Source of the DNA: Streptomyces sp. CG4 | Lineage (GTDB): Bacteria; Actinomycetota; Actinomycetes; Streptomycetales; Streptomycetaceae | DNA length: 64,000 bases | NCBI RefSeq assembly: GCF_041080655.1 | Contig: NZ_CP163525.1 | Location: 2,914,001 to 2,978,000, forward strand | Reading direction: 5' to 3' | Part shown: positions 29,501 to 38,037 of the stretch, one piece after another | Numbering within the stretch: position 1 is the first letter of the stretch | Layout of the letters: the number at the start of each line of letters is the position of its first letter | Program-made: the position numbers and the translations under genes | Notes under the pieces: model-generated | What the model saw: only the letters and a program-made list of their open reading frames with translations | Told to the model about the DNA's origin: nothing | Database searches by the model: none

Positions 29501-29826
29501 CCGAAGAAGACCAGCTGGAGCCGGCCGCTGCCGTCGGTGATCGTGACCTCCAGCCGCTGGCCCTTGCCGCGGGGGGCCTTGGCGGAGGCGAAGGTGTGCA
29601 GCCGGGCGTCGGCCACCTGGGCGACCACCGTGACGTGCTCGTCCATGGGGAGGTCGGCGAGATGGGTGAGCTGGCCGCGCTCCTCGTATCTGCGCGGGTA
29701 GTGGTGGAGCAGGTCGCCGACGGTGTGCAGGCCGAGGTGCTCGGCCATCACCTTCGCGGTGGCGGGGCCGAGCACTGACTTCAGTGGCTGCTTCAGTGGT
29801 TCTTCCAGTGCGGGCACGGGATCCAT
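26590..29826 (-). CDS. recG: ATP-dependent DNA helicase RecG precursor, interrupted by an intein
   Basis: The precursor is 1078 residues; removal of a 338-residue intein (residues 312-649) leaves a 740-residue RecG of normal size. RecG remodels stalled replication forks and branch-migrates Holliday junctions. The N-terminal wedge/OB part is residues 1-260. The helicase domain begins near 280, with motif Q-like PFTLTEGQQKV and motif I GEVGSGK interrupted after Lys311. The spliced motif becomes GEVGSGKT. DEQHRFGVEQR is the DExH box; VLVATTVIEVGVNVP and QLHQLRGRVGRG are motifs V and VI. The protein cannot hydrolyse ATP until splicing rejoins the P-loop. The ATG at 29826 has a weak ribosome site. 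Confidence 0.96.
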   Translation of the reverse strand: MDPVPALEEPLKQPLKSVLGPATAKVMAEHLGLHTVGDLLHHYPRRYEERGQLTHLADLPMDEHVTVVAQVADARLHTFASAKAPRGKGQRLEVTITDGSGRLQLVFFGNGVHKPHKELLPGTRALFAGKVSVFNRRLQLAHPAYELLRGDSDETVESWAGALIPIYPATAKLESWKIGKAVQTVLPTAQEAVDPLPPSLREGRALLPLPEAILKIHRPHTKADIAGARARLKWDEAFVLQVALARRRHADAQLPAVPRRPTPDGLLAAFDDRLPFTLTEGQQKVSKEIFDDLATEHPMHRLLQGEVGSGKAQPLDSLVLAPSGFRRMGDLAAGDEVVVPDGEIAVVDGVFPQGERDVWRLVLSDGSSVECDDEHLWIVGTRRGWHRGQAPRVMTTREIRCDTVEADGSSKWYLPVAAPVDLGGDAQLPLDPYLFGLLLGDGSFRHTVRLSTADAEIRDAVASAVAPDCRLVPVTGSRCDYTLELARRTGGVRNPVIQTLRDLGLWGTASHGTFIPAEFKNTSIKNRLALLQGLLDTDGTVQANGPDISFCSASRRLADDVAWLVRSLGGRARVLPKRGAFEVSVALPGEYAPFRLSRKADRVRPRPEYDTFRRGIRAVEHVGRKPVQCISVAHPSRAYVTDNFTVTHNTMVALRAMLAVVDAGGQAAMLAPTEVLAQQHHRSITEMMGELAEGGMLGGAEQATKVVLLTGSMGAAARRQALLDLVTGEAGVVIGTHALIEDKIQFHDLGLVVVDEQHRFGVEQRDALRGKGKQPPHLLVMTATPIPRTVAMTVFGDLETSVLDQLPAGRSPIASHVVPAADKPHFLARAWERVREEVANGHQAYVVCPRIGDDIDEAADPRKAKKSPEDEAEKRPPLAVLDVADQLAKGPLQGLRVEVLHGRMHPDDKDAVMRRFAAGETDVLVATTVIEVGVNVPNATAMVIMDADRFGVSQLHQLRGRVGRGSAPGLCLLVTEMPEASAARQRLNAVASTLDGFELSRIDLEQRREGDVLGQAQSGARTSLRVLAVIEDEEVIAEAREEATAVVTADPELRHLPGLRTALDALLDEEREQYLEKG
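27880..28893 (-). mobile_element. RecG intein with LAGLIDADG homing endonuclease, class 3-like
   Basis: 338 residues, inserted between Lys311 and Thr650 of the RecG P-loop (GSGK/T). It starts with Ala1 (AQPLDSLVL, block A) and ends THN followed by Thr+1. Block B has His64 with Trp66 two residues later; the C-terminal part has Cys318 (QCISV, block F position 4) and Thr336 just before His337-Asn338. Trp, Cys and Thr at these positions are the hallmark of class 3 inteins, which lack a residue-1 nucleophile and use the block F Cys. Two dodecapeptide blocks, FGLLLGDGS (Asp130) and QGLLDTDGT (Asp227), show a full endonuclease domain with both acidic residues. Boundaries are exact at codon level. 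Confidence 0.93.
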
Positions 29827-30047
29827 TGCACACCACGGCACTGACAATGCCGTAGACGCCGCCCGGCGGAACACGGTGGACGCTAGCCTGCGGATTCGTC
29901 CGAAAGGCCGTTAACATCCAGGAAACCCCTGGTCAGGTGGGCTGATCCGGCTCTAGGATGGCGCGCTCCGGCCATCCTCCGCGGTCACCGCACGCCGGGA
30001 CCGCCCGACCCCGCGCCGCACGCACTCCCCCCTCCGGCGCAGTGACG

Positions 30048-31898
30048 ATGGACTCCCAGACCTCACAGTCAGCCCAGGCATCCCAGTCACCTCACTCACC
30101 TCACACGTTCCAGGTCGACCTGCGCGGTCTGGTGGACCTGCTCTCCCATCACCTCTACTCCAGTCCCAAGGTCTATCTGCGCGAGCTGCTGCAGAACGCC
30201 GTCGACGCCGTCACCGCGCGGCGGACCGGACAGCCGGACGCCCCGGCGCTGATCCGGCTGCACCCGGCGGACGGCGGCCTGCGCGTGGAGGACAGCGGCA
30301 TCGGCCTCACCGAGGCGGACGTGCACGAGCTGCTGGCCACCATCGGACGCAGCTCGAAGCGGGCCGAGGGCCTGCAGGAGGCCCGCTCGGGCTTCCTCGG
30401 CCAGTTCGGCATCGGTCTGCTCGCCTGTTTCCTGGTCGCCGAGCGGATCCGGGTGGTCAGCCGCAGCGCCCGTACACCCGGCGCGCCGCCGGTGGAGTGG
30501 ATCGCGCGCGACGACGGCTCGTACACCGTGCGCACGCTGGACGGATCGGCGCGGCCCGAGCCCGGCACCACCGTGTATCTGACCGCGCGGGCCGGGGCGG
30601 CCGAGTGGCTCGCGCCCGAGCGGGTCCGCACCCTCGCCCGGGACTTCGGCTCGCTGCTGCCGTACGACGTCCGGGTGGGCGAGGAGCCGGTCACCGAGCT
30701 GCCCGCGCCCTGGGACCGGCCGTATCCGAGCCCCGCGAGCAGAAGGGTGGCGCTGGCCCGGCACTGTCGCGAGCTGTTCGGATTCGCGCCGCTGGACTCG
30801 ATCGACCTGGACGTGCCGCTGGCCGGGATCCGCGGGGTGGCGTATGTGCTGCCCGCGGCCGTGAGCCCCGCCCAGCGGGCCACCCACCGGGTGCATCTCA
30901 AGGGCATGCTGCTGACCGAGCGGGCCGAACAGCTGCTCCCCGACTGGGCGTTCTTCGTGCGGTGCGTGCTGGACACCGACAGTCTGCGGCCCACGGCCTC
31001 GCGCGAGTCCCTGTACGAGGACGAGACGCTGGCCGCCGTGCGGGAGGCGCTCGGGACAAGGATCCGCGCCTGGCTCACGGGGCTCGCCGCCGGTGATCCC
31101 GAGCGGCTGACGGCCTTCCTCGCCGTGCACCACCTGGGGGTGAAGTCGCTCGCCCGGCACGACCGGGAGATGCTGCGCACGATGCTGCCCTGGCTGCCGT
31201 TCGAGACGACCGACGGACAGCTGTCCCTGGAGGAGTTCGCGCAGCGGCACCCGGTGGTGCACTTCACGCGGACCGTCGAGGAGTACCGGCAGGTCGCCCC
31301 GATCGCCTCGGCGCAGGGCGTCGGGGTCGTCAACGGCGGCTACACCTACGACGGCGAGCTGGTCGAGGCGCTGCCGTCGGTCCGGCCGGGGACGGTCGTC
31401 GCCGAGCTGGACGCGGACACCGTGACCGCGCACCTGGACGACGTCGACCCGGGCGAGGAGCTCGCCCTGACCGGCTTCCTGGCGGCCGCGCGGGCCAAGC
31501 TCGACCCGCTGAACTGCGACGTCGTACTGCGCGCCTTCCATCCGCTGTCGGTGCCCGCGCTGCATCTGGACGACCGGGCCGCCCGGCACGAGCAGGCGCG
31601 CGCGGCGGCCGAGGAGCAGTCCGACGACCTGTGGGCGGGCATCCTGGGCTCGCTGCGCGGCAGCGCCCCCCGCGCGCGTCTGGTGCTCAACCACCTCAAC
31701 CCGCTGATCCGGCGCATCGGTTCACTGAAGGACCCGGAGCTGATCGGCACCGCCACCGAGTCGCTGTACGGGCAGGCCCTGCTGATGGCGCAGCGCCCGC
31801 TGCGGCCGGCCGACTCGGCGCTGCTCAACCGGGCGTTCATCGGCCTCCTGGAATGGGCCACACTCGGCGAGTCCACGCATCGGGAGGGTGATCGCTGA
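30048..31898 (+). CDS. HSP90-family (HtpG-like) ATPase
   Basis: 616 residues from ATG 30048. The GHKL ATP site is complete: LRELLQNAVDAV (Glu/Asn), VEDSGIGL (Asp/Gly) and GQFGIGLLACFLV (Gly-rich lid). A middle domain with Arg-rich segments follows (SVDSLRPTASRESLYEDE-like region) and a divergent C-terminal dimerisation part. It matches the actinobacterial 'HSP90 family protein' group rather than classical HtpG. The stop and the ATG of the TPR gene overlap (TGATG), so the two proteins are made together. This pair does not belong to the S. coelicolor gene order I recall between recG and the DhaL-like gene, which suggests an insertion here. The start is uncertain because the ribosome site is weak. 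Confidence 0.9.
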   Translation: MDSQTSQSAQASQSPHSPHTFQVDLRGLVDLLSHHLYSSPKVYLRELLQNAVDAVTARRTGQPDAPALIRLHPADGGLRVEDSGIGLTEADVHELLATIGRSSKRAEGLQEARSGFLGQFGIGLLACFLVAERIRVVSRSARTPGAPPVEWIARDDGSYTVRTLDGSARPEPGTTVYLTARAGAAEWLAPERVRTLARDFGSLLPYDVRVGEEPVTELPAPWDRPYPSPASRRVALARHCRELFGFAPLDSIDLDVPLAGIRGVAYVLPAAVSPAQRATHRVHLKGMLLTERAEQLLPDWAFFVRCVLDTDSLRPTASRESLYEDETLAAVREALGTRIRAWLTGLAAGDPERLTAFLAVHHLGVKSLARHDREMLRTMLPWLPFETTDGQLSLEEFAQRHPVVHFTRTVEEYRQVAPIASAQGVGVVNGGYTYDGELVEALPSVRPGTVVAELDADTVTAHLDDVDPGEELALTGFLAAARAKLDPLNCDVVLRAFHPLSVPALHLDDRAARHEQARAAAEEQSDDLWAGILGSLRGSAPRARLVLNHLNPLIRRIGSLKDPELIGTATESLYGQALLMAQRPLRPADSALLNRAFIGLLEWATLGESTHREGDR

Positions 31899-34825
31899 TG
31901 GGCGGGACCGAAAGGATCACGGACTTCGACGCGCTGCGCCGGGCGCTGGCGGACAACGCCGAGCAGCCGGAGGGCCCGGCCCGCAACGCACGCGCGGAGC
32001 AGCTGCTCGCCGCGGCCGAGGGGCTGAACATCCCGCTCGCCGTGATCGAGGCGCTCGGACACCAGCTGAAGGTCTACAACTACAGCTCCGAGAAGGGCAA
32101 GATGTTCGTCCCGTTCGCGCGGCTGCTGCGCATGTGGGACGAGCGGCCCGAGGATTTCGACGAGTACGAGGCGCATTCGCTGCACTGGGTCTTCAAGTGG
32201 ATGTCGGCGGGCATGCTGGACCAGCCGCACATCCCGCTCGCCTCGATCGAGAAGTGGCTCGGTGAGATGGCGCACCGCTACCGGCTCGCCGGGTACTCCG
32301 AACGGGCCGTGCACGGAGCCGAGTTCAGTGTGGCCGAGCACATCGGCGACCTGGCGCGCGCGGAGCGGGCGTACGCGGCGTGGCTCGCCGCGGACCGGGA
32401 CGCGATGGCCGACTGCCACGCGTGCGAGCTGCACGGGCAGGGCACCTGGCAGGTCACGCGCGGCCGGGACACGGAGGCGCTGGAGCTGTGGCGGCCGGTG
32501 CTGGAGGGCGAGTTCGCGTGCGCGCACGAGCCGCACACCGTGCTGGCCTCCTCGCTGGCCCCGCTGCTGCGCCTGGGCCGCGTGGACGAGGCGCGCGGCC
32601 ACCATCTGCGCGGCTTCCGCCTCGTACGCCCGATGGAGTCGATGCGCGGCGCGTACGCCGACCATGTGGAGTTCTGCGCGCTGACCGGCAACGAGGCGCG
32701 TGCCCTGGAGCTGCTCGCCGAGCGTCCGGCGTACTTCACGGACACCGGGCAGCCGCGCAGCCGGCTGGACTTCCTGGCCGTGGTGGCGCTGCTGATGGAC
32801 CGGCTGGCCGAGCTGGGGCTCGCCGGACAGCGGGTGCCGGGGCCGGCCGGGCGGGCCTGGACCGCGGCGGAACTCGCCGGGCACGCGCGCGCGGAGGCGC
32901 TGGAGCTGGCCGAGCAGTTCGACCGGCGCAACGGCACGGCGTACGTCGGCGAGCGGACACGCGCGCGTATGGCGCAGCGGCCGCTGGCGGACCGGCTGCC
33001 GCTGGGCGTGCGTACGGTGCGCCCGGCGCCGGTGGCCGCGCCCCCGGTGCCCCCGGCGCCCCCGGCGCCCGAGGCGGCGGATTCGCCCGGCCTGCCCGCC
33101 CTGCTGGCCGAGGCCCGCCGGCTCTCGGAGTCGTTGCTCCCGCACGCGCTCGAGGCCTGGGCGGCGGCCGCGCAGGCGGCGGAGGGCGTGGAACTGGAAC
33201 CGCGCGACGGCGCGGAGCTCACCGACCACGAGGCGATGGCCCGCGGCCCCGAGGGCGTCGAACTGTTCGAACGGGCGGCGGCGCTGTACACGGAGGCGGG
33301 CGACCTCGGCGAGGCACTGGCGGCACGCGCGCGTGGCGCGTACGTCCGTGCCCTGACGGGCGAGGTGGACGCGGCCCTGGAGGCGGTCACCGGGCTGTAC
33401 GACGAGGCGCTCGCGCTGTACGCCGACGAGGCCACCGGCCTGCGGCAGACCGCCTCGGTGGTGATGAGCCGGGCCCGGATCCTGATGCGGTGCGTACACG
33501 AGGGATTCGCGCAGGCGGACGGCGCGGAAGGGCTCAGCCGGGCCGAGCAGGCCGTGCGGGAGGTGCTCGCGCTGGTCGGGGGGCGGGGCGCGGACGATGT
33601 GCGGCTGGCCGCCCGGGACGCGGAGGCCCGCGGGATGCTCGCCGAGCTGGCGCTGCTGCGCGGCGACGGCGGGCGGGCCGCGGAGCTGTTCCGGCGGGCG
33701 GTCGACGGGTATCTGAGCGCCGGGCTGCCGTGGTTCGCGGTGGAGTACGAGGCACAGCTCGCCGCCCTGGCCCAGCAGGCCGGTGACCTGGCCGGGGCCG
33801 AGCGGGCGCTGCGGTCCGCCCTGGAGCACGGCGGGCCGTACCTGGAGCCGGTCGGGCGGGCGCAGCTGCATCTGCAGCTCGCGGAGCTCGTGGGCGGGCG
33901 CGGCGAGGTGGCCGAGGCCGCCGAGCACGCGTGGCAGGCCGCGCACTGGGCCGACGAGGCAGGGGCGAGCGGCACGCTGGGCGGCTGGGCACGGCAGCAG
34001 CTGGGCGGGCTCCTGCTGCGCCAGGACCGCTGTGCGGAGGCCGCCGAGGTGCTGGAGTCGGCGCTGGCCGACCTGTCCGCCGAGACACACGGCGACGGGG
34101 CCGTCGTACAGGCGCGGTGGTGGCTCGGCGACTGCCTGAGCGAGCTGGGCGACCATCGCGCGGCCGCCGAACACCGGCTGCGCGCGGCCGAGATCGCCCG
34201 GCTCTGGCCCGAGCAGCAGGACCATGCCACGCTCGCCCATCTCGCCGGCGAGTCGCTGAGCAAGGCCGGACTTGTGGAGGAGGCGGATCAGGCCTACGCG
34301 CGTGCGGGCGAGTTGTGGCTCGCGCTGGGCAACGCGCCGTTCCGGGTGCGCTCGTTGCGGGCCCGGGGCTGGCTGGCGCTGCGCGGGGACGGCGGTGCGG
34401 AGGATGCGCGCGAGCTGATGGCGCGGGCGGTGCGGGAGTGCGAGCGGGCGCTGGCGGCCGCCGCGGACCCGGTGGCCCGGGACCAGCTCGGCATCGAACT
34501 GGCCCACACCCACCGCCAGTTCGGCGATCTGCTGGCCCGCTCGGTGGCCGAGGAGGCCGAAGACGGTGTGATCCAGGCCGCGTTCGAGGCGGCGCTGGTC
34601 CAGCTGGACCGGGCGGCCACGCTGTTCGGCACGCTGGGCGCGGACGGGCTGCACGACCGTACCGGCGCCGAACTCGCCGCCGGCTGGCTGGCGGCCGACC
34701 TCGGCCGGTCCGCGGAGGCGGCGGCACGCGCGCGTGCCGTACTCGCGGCCTACGAGGACGTCGACGAGGCGGACGACACCGTCCGGGCGCGGCGGGCGGA
34801 GGCCGCCCAGCTGCTGGAGCAGTGA
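31898..34825 (+). CDS. Large TPR-repeat protein, partner of the HSP90-like ATPase
   Basis: 975 residues, rich in Ala, Leu, Glu and Arg and almost all helical, with many degenerate TPR-like pairs (e.g. ELFERAAALYTEAGDLGEAL, RAEIARLWPEQQ-like, AELFRRAVDGYLSAGLPWFA). A short Pro/Ala-rich linker (about residues 370-390) splits it into an N-terminal segment of about 370 residues and a C-terminal TPR solenoid. No signal peptide, membrane segment or enzyme motif. Its ATG overlaps the HSP90-like stop and is preceded by GGGAGGG. In eukaryotes TPR proteins dock to HSP90 tails, but the bacterial HSP90 here has no MEEVD tail, so contact would have to differ. Function unknown. Confidence 0.85.
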   Translation: MGGTERITDFDALRRALADNAEQPEGPARNARAEQLLAAAEGLNIPLAVIEALGHQLKVYNYSSEKGKMFVPFARLLRMWDERPEDFDEYEAHSLHWVFKWMSAGMLDQPHIPLASIEKWLGEMAHRYRLAGYSERAVHGAEFSVAEHIGDLARAERAYAAWLAADRDAMADCHACELHGQGTWQVTRGRDTEALELWRPVLEGEFACAHEPHTVLASSLAPLLRLGRVDEARGHHLRGFRLVRPMESMRGAYADHVEFCALTGNEARALELLAERPAYFTDTGQPRSRLDFLAVVALLMDRLAELGLAGQRVPGPAGRAWTAAELAGHARAEALELAEQFDRRNGTAYVGERTRARMAQRPLADRLPLGVRTVRPAPVAAPPVPPAPPAPEAADSPGLPALLAEARRLSESLLPHALEAWAAAAQAAEGVELEPRDGAELTDHEAMARGPEGVELFERAAALYTEAGDLGEALAARARGAYVRALTGEVDAALEAVTGLYDEALALYADEATGLRQTASVVMSRARILMRCVHEGFAQADGAEGLSRAEQAVREVLALVGGRGADDVRLAARDAEARGMLAELALLRGDGGRAAELFRRAVDGYLSAGLPWFAVEYEAQLAALAQQAGDLAGAERALRSALEHGGPYLEPVGRAQLHLQLAELVGGRGEVAEAAEHAWQAAHWADEAGASGTLGGWARQQLGGLLLRQDRCAEAAEVLESALADLSAETHGDGAVVQARWWLGDCLSELGDHRAAAEHRLRAAEIARLWPEQQDHATLAHLAGESLSKAGLVEEADQAYARAGELWLALGNAPFRVRSLRARGWLALRGDGGAEDARELMARAVRECERALAAAADPVARDQLGIELAHTHRQFGDLLARSVAEEAEDGVIQAAFEAALVQLDRAATLFGTLGADGLHDRTGAELAAGWLAADLGRSAEAAARARAVLAAYEDVDEADDTVRARRAEAAQLLEQ

Positions 34826-34837
34826 GCCGGGGCGGGG

Positions 34838-36538
34838 TCACTCCACGCCGATGAGCAGCAGGGTCCCCTGCCGGCCGCCCCGGTACACCACGGTGTCCAC
34901 GGCGAGGTAGGACTCCCGTACCCGTGTCTCCAGGTACTCGGCGATGGTCGCGGGAGCCTCGTCACCGACGACGAGGGTGACCAGCTCGCCGCCGGCCTGG
35001 AGCATGCGGTCCAGGACGGTCGCGGCGGTGGCGGTGACCTCGGGGCCGATGACCGCCACGTCGCCGTCGATCAGCCCGAGGACGTCCCCGGCCTGGCAGA
35101 TGCCGGCCGTCGTCCAGGACTCGTGCTCGGCGACGACGACCTCCGCGTACCGGGTGGCGCCCGCCGCCGCGGTCATCTGGACGACGTCCTCGTCGAACCG
35201 GCGCTCCGGCTCGTGCACGGCGAGCGCGGCGATGCCCTGGACCGCCGAGCGGGTCGGGATCAGGGCCACCCGGATGCCCTCGGTGCGGGCCTGCTCGGCG
35301 GCCGCGGCGGCCGTGTGGCGCAGCTCGGCGTCGTTGGGCAGCAGGACGACCTCGCGCGCGTGGGCGCGCCGCAGCGCCTGCACCAGCTCCCCGCTGGCGG
35401 GCGGCTCCCCGGGGCGCGCGAGGACGGTCGTGGCGCCCGCCTCGCCGTACAGCCCGGCCAGGCCCTCGCCCGGTACGACGGCGACGACGGCCCGCTGGAC
35501 CCGCTCGCGCGGGAGCCGCTCGCCGGCGGTGTGCGCGTCGCCGAGCCCGAAGTGGGTGATCCGGATCCGGTACGGCCGCCCGGCCTCGACGCCCGCCTCC
35601 ACGGCGGCGCCCGCGTCGTCGACGTGCACATGGACGTTCCACAGCCCGTCGCCGCCGACCACGACCAGGGAGTCGCCGAGGGCGTCGAGGCGGGCCCGGA
35701 GCCGGGCCACGGCCGTGTCGTCGGCCTCCAGGAGATAGATCACCTCGAAGGCGGGCCCGCCGGCGCCGGCCGTGTCGGCGCAGAGCCCGGCATCAGCGTC
35801 GGACGTGGGCTCCACGCGCGCGTGCCCGCCGGAAACAGCGCCCGGGGCTCTCGGCGTCACCGGTACCGGGACCGTCGGCGTCTCCCCCGTGAACGCCTCC
35901 ACCAGCGCCCCCAGGACCGCCACGAGCCCCCGTCCGCCCGCGTCCACGACCCCGGCCCGGCCGAGCACGGCCAGCTGCTCCGGTGTGGCCGCGAGGGCCG
36001 TCCGCGCGCCCTCGTAGGCCGCCCGCGCGACCGTCCCGCAGTCGCCCTCGGCTCCCTCGGCGGCCTCGGCGGCGGCCGAGGCGACGGTCAGCACCGTGCC
36101 CTCCACGGGGTGGGCCACGGCCTGCCGGGCGGAGTCCGCGGCCCGCCGCAGCGCCAGCCGCAGCCCCGCGCCGTCGATGTGGGGGGTCGCACGCCCGCTG
36201 TCGTCGGCGAGCACCTGGGACATGCCCCGCAGCAACTGCGCCAGGATCGTCCCGGAGTTGCCCCGAGCCCCGATGAGCGCCCCGTGGGCCATCGCGTGCG
36301 CGGCGTCCGCGAGGGACGGCTCCCCGGCGCCCGTCCCGTATCCGGCGAACACCGCCTCCACGGCCGTGGCCGCCGACTCCAGGGTGAGGTAGAGATTCGT
36401 TCCGGTGTCGCCGTCGGCCACCGGATAGACGTTGATCGCGTCGATCTCCGCACGCGCGCGCCCCACCGCCGCGAGTGCCAGACCGCACCAGGTGCGCACC
36501 GCGAGAGCATCGAGGAATGTCTGCGGCACCTGCGCCAC
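34838..36538 (-). CDS. DAK2/DhaL- and FakA-like protein
   Basis: 566 residues from GTG 36538 (GGAGG 5 bases upstream). The N-terminal DhaL ATP-binding domain has NVYPVADGDTGTNLYLTL near residue 35 and GARGNSGTILAQLLRG near residue 85. The linker contains HVHVDDAGAAVE, and the C-terminal half resembles the FakA/YloV second domain (VVLLPNDAELRHTAAAAAEQ). In Firmicutes the homologue is the ATP-binding subunit of fatty-acid kinase with a DegV partner; no degV is adjacent here. Convergent with the TPR gene and divergent from rpmB. Confidence 0.88.
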   Translation of the reverse strand: MAQVPQTFLDALAVRTWCGLALAAVGRARAEIDAINVYPVADGDTGTNLYLTLESAATAVEAVFAGYGTGAGEPSLADAAHAMAHGALIGARGNSGTILAQLLRGMSQVLADDSGRATPHIDGAGLRLALRRAADSARQAVAHPVEGTVLTVASAAAEAAEGAEGDCGTVARAAYEGARTALAATPEQLAVLGRAGVVDAGGRGLVAVLGALVEAFTGETPTVPVPVTPRAPGAVSGGHARVEPTSDADAGLCADTAGAGGPAFEVIYLLEADDTAVARLRARLDALGDSLVVVGGDGLWNVHVHVDDAGAAVEAGVEAGRPYRIRITHFGLGDAHTAGERLPRERVQRAVVAVVPGEGLAGLYGEAGATTVLARPGEPPASGELVQALRRAHAREVVLLPNDAELRHTAAAAAEQARTEGIRVALIPTRSAVQGIAALAVHEPERRFDEDVVQMTAAAGATRYAEVVVAEHESWTTAGICQAGDVLGLIDGDVAVIGPEVTATAATVLDRMLQAGGELVTLVVGDEAPATIAEYLETRVRESYLAVDTVVYRGGRQGTLLLIGVE

Positions 36539-36678
36539 CTGCGCCTCCCTGAACTGGCTGGACGTGGTCGCAGCGTAGACCCCGGGGTGGTGTCCACCGG
36601 AAGAGGGCCGGGGGCGGGGCCCTGAGCTGCCATGGTAGTTTCGTTGTACGGACGCAGTCGTTGTATGCTGCTCCGGTT

Positions 36679-36759
36679 GCCCGATCCTGATCGGGCCGTT
36701 CCCCTGGCAACGCCACTCAGATCTCAGGTCGTACGATCTCGATCCCGGCATGCCGGGAT
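36679..36759 (+). promoter_or_regulatory. rpmB leader with two hairpins/palindromes
   Basis: The region between the DhaL-like gene and rpmB carries gcccgatc-ct-gatcgggc (36679-36696) and a perfect 18-base palindrome centred on ggcatgcc (36742-36759). A TATGCT -10-like hexamer lies at 36664-36669. If transcription starts just after it, both stems would lie in the rpmB 5' leader. They could be leader structures for autoregulation or operator sites. Confidence 0.5.
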
Positions 36760-36795
36760 TAACCGTAAGTGCATCTGAAGTCTTTGGAGTGACCC

Positions 36796-36981
36796 GTGGC
36801 TGCCAACTGCGACGTCTGCGGCAAGGGGCCGGGCTTCGGCAACAACATCTCGCACTCGCACCGCCGTACGTCCCGCCGCTGGAACCCGAACATCCAGCGT
36901 GTGCGTACCGTGGTCGGCGGGACGCCGAAGCGCGTGAACGCTTGCACCTCGTGCATCAAGGCCGGCAAGGTCTCGCGCTGA
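36796..36981 (+). CDS. rpmB: 50S ribosomal protein L28 (zinc-ribbon form)
   Basis: 61 residues from GTG 36796 with GGAG 6 bases upstream. [20 protein letters not shown] at the N-terminus and CTSCIKAG at the C-terminus make a zinc ribbon (C+ form). Streptomyces usually encode C+ and C- versions; this is the C+ copy. Followed by a perfect rho-independent terminator. Confidence 0.97.
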   Translation: MAANCDVCGKGPGFGNNISHSHRRTSRRWNPNIQRVRTVVGGTPKRVNACTSCIKAGKVSR

Positions 36982-37023
36982 CGCATCGCTAAGCGCGCGG
37001 CCACTGCTGGTTCGCTGCACTGA

Positions 37024-37054
37024 GCCGGTCCACCCGAGGGTGGACCGGCTTTTT
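37024..37054 (+). terminator. Rho-independent terminator of rpmB
   Basis: Stem gccggtccaccc / gggtggaccggc (37024-37035, 37038-37049) is followed by five T residues: a textbook intrinsic terminator 42 bases after the stop. Confidence 0.95.
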
Positions 37055-37095
37055 GCCGTACCCAAGACCCCTTTCCACCTGCCAGAATCCGGGGA

Positions 37096-38037
37096 ATGCG
37101 CTTCGGCATCCTGGGCCCGCTGGACATCCGTACCGACGACGGCGGCCCGATCGACCCCGGCGGCCCCCGCCCCCGCGCCCTGCTCACGCTGCTGCTCCTG
37201 GACGCCGGCCGCCCGGTCTCCACGGAACGGCTGACCGACGGCCTGTACGGCGCCGAGCCGCCCGCCGGGGCGGCGGGTGCCCTGCAGTCGCAGATATCCC
37301 GGCTGCGCAGGCGGCTGGCCCCGCACGCGACGATCGAGGCGGGACCGGCCGGTTACCGGATCGATGTCCCCGCCGACCGCGTCGACGCCCACCGCTTCGA
37401 GCGGCTGGCCCGGGAGGGCCGCGCGGCCCTCGCCGCCGGCGACCCGGAGGCTGCCGCGGCCCGGCTGCACGAGGCGCTCGCCCTGTGGCGCGGCCCCGCA
37501 CTGCCCGACCTGCCGGACGCCCACGCCGACACCGCACGCCTGGAAGAGCTGCGGCTGGCCGCCGTACAGGACCGGATCGAGGCCGATCTCGCCCTGGGCG
37601 GCGGCCCGGAGCTGGTGCCCGAGCTGCGCTCCCTGCTGGCCGCGCAGCCGCTGAGCGAGCGGCTCCACGGGCAGCTGATGCGCGCCCTGCACACGGCCGG
37701 GCGGCCCGCCGAGGCACTCACGGTGTACGAGGAGGCCCGGCGCGCGCTCGCCGACGAGCTGGGCGCCGATCCGTCGCCGGAGCTGGCGGCCCTGCACCTG
37801 GAGCTGCTGCGGGGTGCCGGGGCGGACCGGCCGCGGCCCCGGATCCCGGCCCAGCTGACCCGCTTCGTGGGCCGGGACACCGAACTGGCCCGCCTGGGCG
37901 CGCTCCTCGCCGACACCCGGCTGGTCACACTGACCGGGCCCGGCGGGGCGGGCAAGACCCGGCTCGCACTCGAAGCCGCCCGCGCCCGCGCCCACGCGGA
38001 CGCGTATCTCGTCGAGCTGCCCGACTACCCGGCGTGA
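37096..38037 (+). CDS. Truncated AfsR/SARP-type regulator (BTAD plus stub of NB-ARC)
   Basis: 313 residues. The N-terminal OmpR/SARP winged helix ([20 protein letters not shown], residues 1-90) and the bacterial transcriptional activation domain (about 95-240, ending with [22 protein letters not shown]) are complete. Then an NB-ARC domain starts ([14 protein letters not shown], Walker [10 protein letters not shown] at 281-289) but stops about 24 residues later at LPDYPA. Full AfsR-like proteins continue for several hundred residues. The last codons are the reverse complement of the thiD 3' end, so the tail appears to have been lost by deletion. The remaining DNA-binding plus BTAD part is the size of a working small SARP. 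Confidence 0.82.
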   Translation: MRFGILGPLDIRTDDGGPIDPGGPRPRALLTLLLLDAGRPVSTERLTDGLYGAEPPAGAAGALQSQISRLRRRLAPHATIEAGPAGYRIDVPADRVDAHRFERLAREGRAALAAGDPEAAAARLHEALALWRGPALPDLPDAHADTARLEELRLAAVQDRIEADLALGGGPELVPELRSLLAAQPLSERLHGQLMRALHTAGRPAEALTVYEEARRALADELGADPSPELAALHLELLRGAGADRPRPRIPAQLTRFVGRDTELARLGALLADTRLVTLTGPGGAGKTRLALEAARARAHADAYLVELPDYPA

